Assembly: GCA_051453625.1 (NCBI GenBank)
Contig: JBOZIK010000001.1
Coordinates: 204,282,974 to 204,346,973, forward strand
DNA from: Welwitschia mirabilis
Taxonomy: Eukaryota > Gnetophyta > Gnetopsida > Welwitschiales
Length of the DNA stretch: 64,000 nt
Reading direction: 5' to 3'
The notes beneath the pieces were generated by a model, which was not told where the DNA came from, ran no database searches, and saw nothing but the letters and a program-made list of their open reading frames with translations. Below are positions 56,001 to 64,000 of this stretch, piece after piece; the stretch's first letter is position 1, and each line of letters begins with the position of its first letter. The translations under genes were made by a program, and so were the position numbers.

Positions 56001-57440
56001 ATATTTTTAAAGGGTTCCAACCTTAGTAGACACATTGCAAAAAGTTAGCTGATGTGCCAAGGTTAAAGCTAACTAAAAGAATAAAGGCCTTTCAGAAAAA
56101 TTTACTGTCTAATTAGGATTGAACCTCATACCACCACTTGACCATAGCTTTGAGATAACTGGTTAATTCATGGAATAATTTTGACAACAATTAAAAATGT
56201 TTATAGTTTAGGTATGTTCCAAGGTTATTTATAATTGAACATTACATTTACCATAGTCGATCTTAATTGCATGAATGAACCTAAGTCCACCTTGATATTA
56301 ACTCACAGGTTCTTAACTAAAAGTGTTCAAAAATATTAAATTCAATTTATATTTTTATTAAAGATGCACGTCGAAAGAAATTATTCTATATGTTAAGTTT
56401 ACTTTAAGCTTAAATCCTTATATGAGAAAATATAGCTTTTTCATACCACAAGATCAGAAACATAATAAACAACTTATCAAGTGCCAATTGTAAAATAGAG
56501 AAAATAATGATAAATTACCATAAGTCAACTCAAAAGTTCAATTAATAAAACATGTCTTCATTAATGAAGAATACATCTTAGTACATATACATAACAACTC
56601 AAAACTAGCTCTAATTGAAACACATGCCATGTAACAACTAAAATAAAGGACATCATAACATTTTCTCATAACTACAGAAGTAAACATAGAGGGGACATAA
56701 AACTAACAACACAATTATTGATTTGTCTCAACTTCCTCACGTGCAATATTTCTTGCACAAGGATAGTTGGTATGAGAACTGAATCATCATAGCTCCCACT
56801 GTGGCCCATGACAAGGAATAGGATGGGAAAGGTTTCTAAGACAAGACGTATAACTTGATCATTACCTCTCATCCAATTAGCATTATCTTATTTAGTGATA
56901 TCTCACATCACATCAATTACAAGTAAGCTAGTTGCACAAGAGGAACAAGACTATTTATAATGGCATGCATATCTTTTCCTTTCTTCTTGAAGGTTTGGTT
57001 CCATTGTCATGAGACTTACAATAGAGACTTACACTCCTTCAGGTTTAAAAAACTGATTACCTCAGCTAAAGTTAATATTATTAATTTATTTTCACTAAGC
57101 CTCATGGTCAATAAGGGACTTAAGTCAGACAAGAGCTTAGTCACAATAACTCAATCATAATAGGTGACATCAAGACCACTCTAGTTTTATAAGAGGTTCA
57201 TAAGATTCAAACTCCATAGAACTCTTGGTAAACTGACACAAGAATTTCTAAAGGACTAGGATGTTTAAGGCACATTGCTATACACACAACACACAAGCAT
57301 GTTACATCATTCAAATTAGAAAATACAAGAAAAGGAAATTCAATAATATGGCATGTAAGAAGGTATAAGTATTTGCAAGAAAGGTTAAGAATCATACAAA
57401 AGATACAATATTTACAAGGAAGGTTGAGCACCATACTTGT
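56001..57440. other. No gene seen
   Basis: Back to AT-rich composition, though the 56600-57300 part is less AT-rich and could be degraded LTR or interior of another element. A two-unit tandem repeat of about 42 bp lies at 57361-57437 (AAGGTTAAGAATCATAC / AAGGTTGAGCACCATAC). No domain recognised on either strand. Confidence 0.35.
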
Positions 57441-57447
57441 TCTTAAC

Positions 57448-58250
57448 TGTAATACCCCAACTTTAATTACCCTAATTAACCATAATTTTTTTTTCGTTAT
57501 TAACTATCATGCACAACGGAANNNNNNNNNNNNNNNNNNNNNNNNNNNNNNNNNNNNNNNNNNNNNNNNNNNNNNNNNNNNNNNNNNNNNNNNNNNNNNN
57601 NNNNNNNNNNNNNNNNNNNNNNNNNNNNNNNNNNNNNNNNNNNNNNNNNNNNNNNNNNNNNNNNNNNNNNNNNNNNNNNNNNNNNNNNNNNNNNNNNNNN
57701 NNNNNNNNNNNNNNNNNNNNNNNNNNNNNNNNNNNNNNNNNNNNNNNNNNNNNNNNNNNNNNNNNNNNNNNNNNNNNNNNNNNNNNNNNNNNNNNNNNNN
57801 NNNNNNNNNNNNNNNNNNNNNNNNNNNNNNNNNNNNNNNNNNNNNNNNNNNNNNNNNNNNNNNNNNNNNNNNNNNNNNNNNNNNNNNNNNNNNNNNNNNN
57901 NNNNNNNNNNNNNNNNNNNNNNNNNNNNNNNNNNNNNNNNNNNNNNNNNNNNNNNNNNNNNNNNNNNNNNAAGCTTCATCACACTTGTCCTTAACGAAGT
58001 CCAACATGCTCCTAGAGGTAATCAAGCTTTACACGATCAAGTTGCAAGGTAACTCCTATGACTCTAATAACTAGGGAACACAGGTATTTATAGAATAGGA
58101 CTAACAGTAGGAATGATAGTAGGATTTTGATTTGGACAAGTAGTTCAGGTTCCCTTAACCTTCCTTTCCAAGTCTGATCACTAGGTGTGAATAATAATAT
58201 GACATTATCTAATAAATCACTTTAACTTCATGAGGTAAATAAATAACATA
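57448..58250 (-). repeat. Possible minus-strand Ty3/gypsy LTR around a 449-N gap
   Basis: TGTAATACCCCAAC at 57448 is, on the minus strand, GTTGGGGTATTACA, a typical end of plant gypsy LTRs (GGGTGTTACA). At 58083-58094 the minus strand reads CTATAAATACC, a good TATA box, placed as expected upstream. No primer site follows at 57447 and below, so if real it is a solo LTR or truncated. The right limit is a guess. Confidence 0.35.
57522..57970. other. Assembly gap (449 N)
   Basis: Run of 449 N between GCACAACGGAA and AAGCTTCATC. Confidence 0.99.
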
Positions 58251-61200
58251 AACAAATATTTAAGATCACATATAAACATCCTTACATGAATAAGATAAAG
58301 TCAAGAGAATTAATGTTAAGCTATAGTTTCAAAAATCTACATGCATTAAGAAATCTGGTGATTAACTGCATTAAATAAAGAATCATGCATAATCAGTAGT
58401 AAACTTAATCAAACTAAATCTTTTAAAATAATAACTCCATGATAAATCAAGTATTTAACTTTTTAGAAATAAAACTCATGCATAATAAATTTTAGTTAAC
58501 TCAATCTTCTAATCAATTAACTAAAGGAATAGCTATAAATTTTATCTTTCAATAATCCCTAAAATAAATTATCATGAAAGTATCTAGTTTACTATTACAT
58601 TTAGCTCAAGATCATTATTTTACATAGTTTGAAACTAGACTCCTTTCATTATTTAATTTTTTTAATATTTAATGATAACTAGAAAGGTTTCTAATTTTAT
58701 GAAAAATCTAGATGTGACAAATAACTTGTTGCTAACTGGAAGTGAGAAAAGTTAATTAAAATTATTGTTAATAAGTGGTCTAAAATATGGATTATAAAAA
58801 AAGAAAATTTTTTTACTCTACTTTAATGCAAGTATTAAAATATCATAAGAATATATTAAAATAAGTTTTTGAAAAATGTATTCTATGTTAAAAGAATGGA
58901 CAAAGAAAGTTTTTAAAGAATGTATTTTTATGTAGTAAAGAGAAAAGTCAAAGCATCAAGAGATGAAAAGACTTAAAAATCATAAATATTTAATAGAATG
59001 AAGCTATTGTATCTAGAAAAGAAACATTTAAGGATTGAGAAATGATATGCCTTAGGCATTATGAATGACTTAAGAGAATAAGGTAATTATGTAGTAGAGA
59101 GAGGCATTGAGACCTCTACAAATGAAAAGCTTTAGACATTATAATTTACATAAGAGAATAAGCCATTATTTAGTGAAAAAAGAAAAACATCAAAAAATGA
59201 AAATCCTTGGGATTCATGAATGAATTAAGACAAGAAGATTATTATATAATGCATTAAGAGGTTAAAGCATCTTAATAGACTTTACCTTATTAAAAAATTA
59301 GGAGTTGAATATTATTTTAGCAAAATAAACAAGCATAATAGGATACTTTAAGGACACACAGTCTTAGTATTAGGTTTTATATAAAGATAACACTACATTA
59401 ATCTTTAAGTATAACTACTAATAAAAAATCATATTAGTATATTTTTTTATTAAGTCTTTTATATGAGTTAAAGCCAATTTTTAAACTGTTAAGCATTTAC
59501 TTCTTAATATTTTTCATAAGTGTAATGTTTCAACATCATTCCAATTAGGGATATGAAGAGTACTATTATTGAGTTTAGTACCCTATGTCACATTAACATG
59601 TTGAATATGTACTACCTAAAATAGAAAATACAATATATAATATTAATGATTTAAAATTACATAAAGTCATGAATGATTAAGCTAGAGAAATGCTTTAATA
59701 GAATACTCATTAGTAGTTGATAGAGATTACCTAAAAACAGTAATTGATGAAAATGGTAGAGTTCTTAATAAATTTGTTTTTTAATTTCCTACATAGTATT
59801 CAATTTTTAATGCATAGTAGGATTTACCACTCACTTGAAGAATAAACTATGCATAAAATTTAACATTAACTTTAGGGTGATGTAATCCAAAATTTGAGTG
59901 TTTATGAAAAGTAAATATAAAAAATAAAGAAATGAATTTTACTAAGGGTAAAAGTGATGCTAAATGATTATAAATAAGATGAATCATGCGTGGATAATAC
60001 AAAATGCATATTACATTACTAAATTAGAGATTATATATACTAGAAATCTGAAGCACCATGATTCCTCTTATGTATCTAATTTGTAAGAAATTACAAATTT
60101 TGAATAATAAACATGTAAGAATTAAAAAATTGAAAACAAAAACATTGTAGTATCCTTTATCAATCTATAAGCTAGATCAATAGAAGGTTTTATTTTGCAA
60201 CATTGCACCTTATTCTTAATTTCCTTTGTAAGGTGGTACTTTACCTTAATGGTGATAACTAATGTGCATTAATAATTGAAAAATGTATAAACTTTACATT
60301 TGTCTTTTTTAAAGACTTCTTAGCACATTCTTAAATTGTGTCTAAATTTTTTGGAGCTATAATAAATTAATAAAATATAAAAGAGGAAAAAAATTTATGT
60401 TAGGTTTGTAAACACTAGAAAAAAAGGATTAGGAAAAAACAAAATAAAGAAGATTAAAAAACCCATTTATTAAGTGTAGAAGCATTAATTTAATTATTTT
60501 ATTATGCATATTGATTATTATTTTTTAATGAAAAATTATTATTCTTTATTACAACAACATTTGTAAATTTATTATGGATTTAAACAAAGTTGAAAGAAGC
60601 CTCTTACTTTGGTATGAAAAAATTCCAAAGTTATGTAAAATTTCACTAAATTTAAATAATATGAGTTTATGTTTAGTTTTATTTTTAATAATATCTATTC
60701 TCCTTATTTATTTATATTTATATTTTTTTTATTTTAAAAGTTTTTATATTCTTCATTATTTAGTTTAAATAAATGTAATTCTTTTATTCAAATTTATGGG
60801 TAATGCAAAAAAAATTGGGAGGATGATCGGAATAAAAGACAAAAAATCAAGGGCATTGATCTATAGTGAAAAGATAATAGTTACAAAAAATATTACATGG
60901 TTTTATTAATAATAATATGATATTGCTATTTCTAAGCTAATCATAATAACATTAGCATACTTTTCATTTTCTTAATCATAAAATAACCTTTTCTATGTAT
61001 AAAACTAAAATTAAAGATAACTTTTAAATACAAAGCATCTTAGCTATTATAATGAAATGACAACTTAAATTCAAGACAATAATATGTTATTAAAAAACTT
61101 GTATCTTATAACTTATCATTTAAAAAAGAGAAAATAATAAAATTTAAAAGTAAATAAAAATGAAATGAATATCTCTAAAGTAAAGTATTTCAACTTTCAG

Positions 61201-62515
61201 TATACTTGTGATGAAATAGAAGCCACTATTTTAGCCTACTTCACTTTCCTCTAAAGGAACTTCTTATTGTTAGAAGGCATATTTTGCTTGTACATCTTCT
61301 ATATGAAAACACTTATATGTCCTCACACATCTCTCCCCCTTCTTTATGTCTTTGCCATAAAATAAACCACTATTTATTGTGTGTAATTTAAAAATGTTAC
61401 TATTAATATATGGATTTTCTATGAGTTTATCACAAACTAATGATCAATACTCTTAATTGACCATTACTTAGAGACTATAAGAAAGCACAAGACATAATAA
61501 AATATTTAAACAAGTTAAAGTAAAATAGCATTTCATAGTTTATTCAAAAAACACAACTTATGACATGAACTTGATCTTGTAAAAAAATTGTATTTCTCTT
61601 AAAAATGTTTTAATTTCTTTGAAATATTACCATTGTTTTTTGTAAGTTGGGATACTAAGTTTAATTTAATGTTTGTGCCAGAGTTTTTATAGAGAAGTGG
61701 ACATTAAAGTCTAACATGCTTGAATTACACTATCCTTTTCATTTTTCTATACATAAGCATGATTGTTAATTATGATAGGCATCCTTTTCCATAATATCTT
61801 TTTGTCATTTTACATATTTTCATCTTCTTTTAATGATGAAGAAAAAATTGTATTTAACATTTAGTATGTAGATGTCATGTTGACATTAAGTATCTACTCA
61901 TTGAGTACTAGTAAAAGGGTTTTTTCTATAGACATGCTTTTCATCTATTAATTAAGTTCTTATACTACGTAATCAGGAATTTCTTATACTACAATGTCAA
62001 ATAGTACAGTAATATGTTGAAAAAAGCTCAAGGTTTATGTTATATATAAACATAAACAATAGTGATTTTATTACCAATTAAATGCTAATGAAGTAGAAAA
62101 ATAATGAATAAATTTAAGTTCTACCTTTTGGATTATTGTTATATTTGTTATCATTATATATGTTCAAAGATTTTAATGTGTGTGTAATTTTCCTTAAAAG
62201 TATTTGTCTCTCATGATATGATCTTTGCCTTTTACAATTTATAGCTCATTAGTGTTTCATCTTGAAATTCATTTTGCTATATTCTTCTTTGGGTTCCAAA
62301 GGCCCTATAATGAAGAAAACGTCATGATAAAACTCTGAAGGAATAAAATAACTAGATATAGAGGCATATATAGCTTATTTATTAGTATATCTATTTAACC
62401 TAGATATTATTTTTAATTGTATGAATTAAATAAAAATAAAAACTAAAATAAATAATAATGTTAAAAAAGAAAAAAATTACAATGTGTTTTTCCCCTTAAA
62501 AGCATAAGGTAAAGT
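58251..62515. other. AT-rich sequence without recognised features
   Basis: No coding motif, LTR pair or primer site seen on either strand. Open frames such as 60574-60768 are low-complexity. A loosely repeated pattern of GAATAAG-(G/C)-AATTATGTAGT-type text at 59080-59180 and 59150-59230 suggests local duplication. Confidence 0.35.
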
Positions 62516-62830
62516 TTACAACTTTGTTATTTAATTTTATAAATTTATTATTTAATTTTACAAATTTATTATTTAAGTTTAAAATTTGTGTTTTAGTTTT
62601 AGAAGCTTATTATTTATAAGCTTCTTATTTAAATTTTTAAGTTAATTTCTTAATTTTATAATATCATATTTAATTTTATAAGCTTTTTTTAATTTTATAA
62701 ATTTATTAATTATTATTATAAGTTGAAAGTTTTTTAATTTTGTAAGTTTTAAATTTTTATAATCTATAGGTTTTTAAATTATATAAGTTTCTATGTTTTT
62801 TAATTTGAGAAGTTTTGAAGGGATGTTAAA
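62516..62830. repeat. Degenerate AT-rich tandem tract
   Basis: Units like TTATTTAATTTTATAAATT repeat with variation (62526-62570), then loosen to TTTAATTTTATAAGTTTTAA-type text. Low-complexity sequence. Confidence 0.75.
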
Positions 62831-63033
62831 TCAAAATGTTATAAATTCATAATGAAAAAAAATATAAATGCATTTTGAAGTGAATGGAAAAAAAATAAAG
62901 AATTATAAGGATAAACATTTCAAATCAAAAATTTCTATTTAAAGCATTCTTACACAGACATTACTTGCAATTTAAAAAGAAACATATAAATGAAAAACCT
63001 AGTACACTACTAATGTTTATTTTTAATGTAATC

Positions 63034-63240
63034 AAAAGAAAGCTACTAAAGAGTCACACAGCAGAGCAAATATAATGGATAGATATTAAACGGGTTTATT
63101 AATTTCAAACATCAAAATCCATTAGAGTAAAAGATGTAAAACACAAAGTGATCCCCATTCCCTTGCTCCACTAGGATAACTAATCAAGTAATGCCTTTTT
63201 ATTAACCTTTTATTTCAATTTATACATAACCTTTCTTCAT
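63034..63240 (-). repeat. LTR-type repeat, left copy (minus strand)
   Basis: TAATGTAATCAAAAGAAAGC... matches 63812-64000 over at least 190 bases (GGGTTTATTAATTTCAAACA / GGGTTTATTAATTCTAAACA). Its terminus TAATGT is the decayed form of TGATGT in the right copy. Confidence 0.6.
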
Positions 63241-63799
63241 AAACAAGTAATTAAATCCTAAATTTAATGAACCTAGACATATCTCTATATTTTGTAGATA
63301 ACCCCTTAGAATTTCCTTTATCTCCTTTACATAATAATTACAATAAGGAGAAGTTATAATAAAAGAGGCTTACATCCTTTACAACATTTTCTTTAAGATC
63401 CTACAACTTCTATATCATCTATTAATTTTGAAAAACGTCTAAAATGGATGATCCTATGTCAAATGCCCTCTCTCAAAAATGAGCTTATCCTTGAGTGAAA
63501 AGAAGTCATATCACACTGATAATACAATCATACAGATGGATGCAGGCTCTTATTGTAGACTACTGAATCCTTTACATCATATTGAACCCTTTTTCATGGG
63601 TCTATCTTTCACAATCTTCATGCTAATAGATACAAGATGAACTTTATGCTTTTAGGGCCTTCTTATTTATCATCTCTTAAAGATATAAAAGTTTCGTTTT
63701 ATTAAAGTATGTTTTTATCCTTCAATAATTAGATCTTATGTTTTTATCCTTCAATAAGTATATCTTTCTTACTTGGATTTCTTCATAGATTTTTTTTAG
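63241..63799 (-). other. Interior between the two LTR-type copies; no gene seen
   Basis: At most about 600 bases. Contains a 19-base direct repeat ATGTTTTTATCCTTCAATAA at about 63710 and 63738. No gag or pol motif, so a small non-autonomous (TRIM-like) element is possible. Confidence 0.4.
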
Positions 63800-63809
63800 C
63801 TCTAATACC
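63798..63809 (-). other. Initiator-Met-type primer site on the minus strand
   Basis: Plus-strand AGCTCTAATACCA is the complement of TGGTATTAGAGCT, one transition from the initiator-Met primer site TGGTATCAGAGC. Only a couple of bases separate it from the LTR-type copy to its right. Confidence 0.65.
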
Positions 63810-63811
63810 AT

Positions 63812-64000
63812 TTGATGTAGCCAAAAGAAAGTTACTATAGAGTCATGTAGTATAGAAAATATAATAGAGAGATATTAAAAGGGTTTATTAATTCTAAACA
63901 TCAAAATCCATTAGAACCAAAGATTGAAACACAAAATAATTCTTGGTCCCTTATCAAACTAGCGCAAATGAGCAAGCAATGTCTTTTATTAATCTTATGT
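63812..64000 (-). repeat. LTR-type repeat, right copy (minus strand, runs off the window)
   Basis: TGATGTAGCCAAAAGAAAG... read on the minus strand this is the 3' end (...CTACATCA) of a 5' LTR followed by the primer site. It matches 63034 onward and continues past the right edge. Confidence 0.6.

Overview
The window is repeat-dense, strongly AT-rich plant nuclear DNA. I see no intact host gene, tRNA or rRNA. Almost everything recognisable is decayed LTR retrotransposon: Athila/Tat-type and chromovirus Ty3/gypsy elements, plus a Ty1/copia remnant. These lineages with primer sites matching tRNA-Asp and initiator tRNA-Met indicate a land plant. Most stops inside old coding frames are TAA, TAG or TGA where the family has CAA, CAG, CGA or TGG, and CpG is scarce. 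That is what long-term cytosine methylation and deamination produce, and it suggests a large, slowly purged genome such as a gymnosperm; the species is a guess.

The main result is a stack of nested insertions. (1) A minus-strand copia remnant fills about 1-1100. (2) Element A (Athila-like, +) starts with a 2.85 kb LTR at 2492-5340, followed by a tRNA-Asp primer site, gag, PR, RT, RNase H, IN and an env-like frame to about 12330. (3) Element C, with about 3.4 kb LTRs and only about 0.6 kb inside, is inserted in the 3' internal part of A (12744-34377, exact duplication CTTTA). (4) Element B, a complete Athila-type element (12790-26291), is inserted 46 bp into the 5' LTR of C (exact duplication AATGT). 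(5) After C, A resumes: the internal tail (34383-34838), a second LTR copy (34839-~37690), a second copy of the internal tail (~37722-38445) and a third LTR copy (38446-50559). (6) Element F, a chromovirus (38563-47897), sits inside that third LTR. Relative order of events: A, then C, then B; F is independent but later than A.

F holds the most unusual content. Between its primer site and gag lies an unrecognised coding remnant of about 2.4 kb on the opposite strand (~41640 to ~39170). It has a canonical TATA box at its start, and a degenerate 20-bp minisatellite (41762-42550) lies immediately upstream of that box.

From 50560 to the end the sequence is mostly featureless AT-rich DNA, with these exceptions: a cluster of perfect hairpins (53.7-53.9 kb), tRNA-like box motifs, a sharply bounded GC- and CpG-rich island (54.85-56.0 kb), a possible LTR around a 449-base gap (57.4-58.2 kb), a degenerate AT-rich tract (62.5-62.8 kb), and a minus-strand LTR-type repeat pair with a primer site at the right edge. 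Seven runs of N occur; two are flanked by duplicated sequence, so assembly there needs care. All alignments are by eye; coordinates marked approximate are good to tens of bases.
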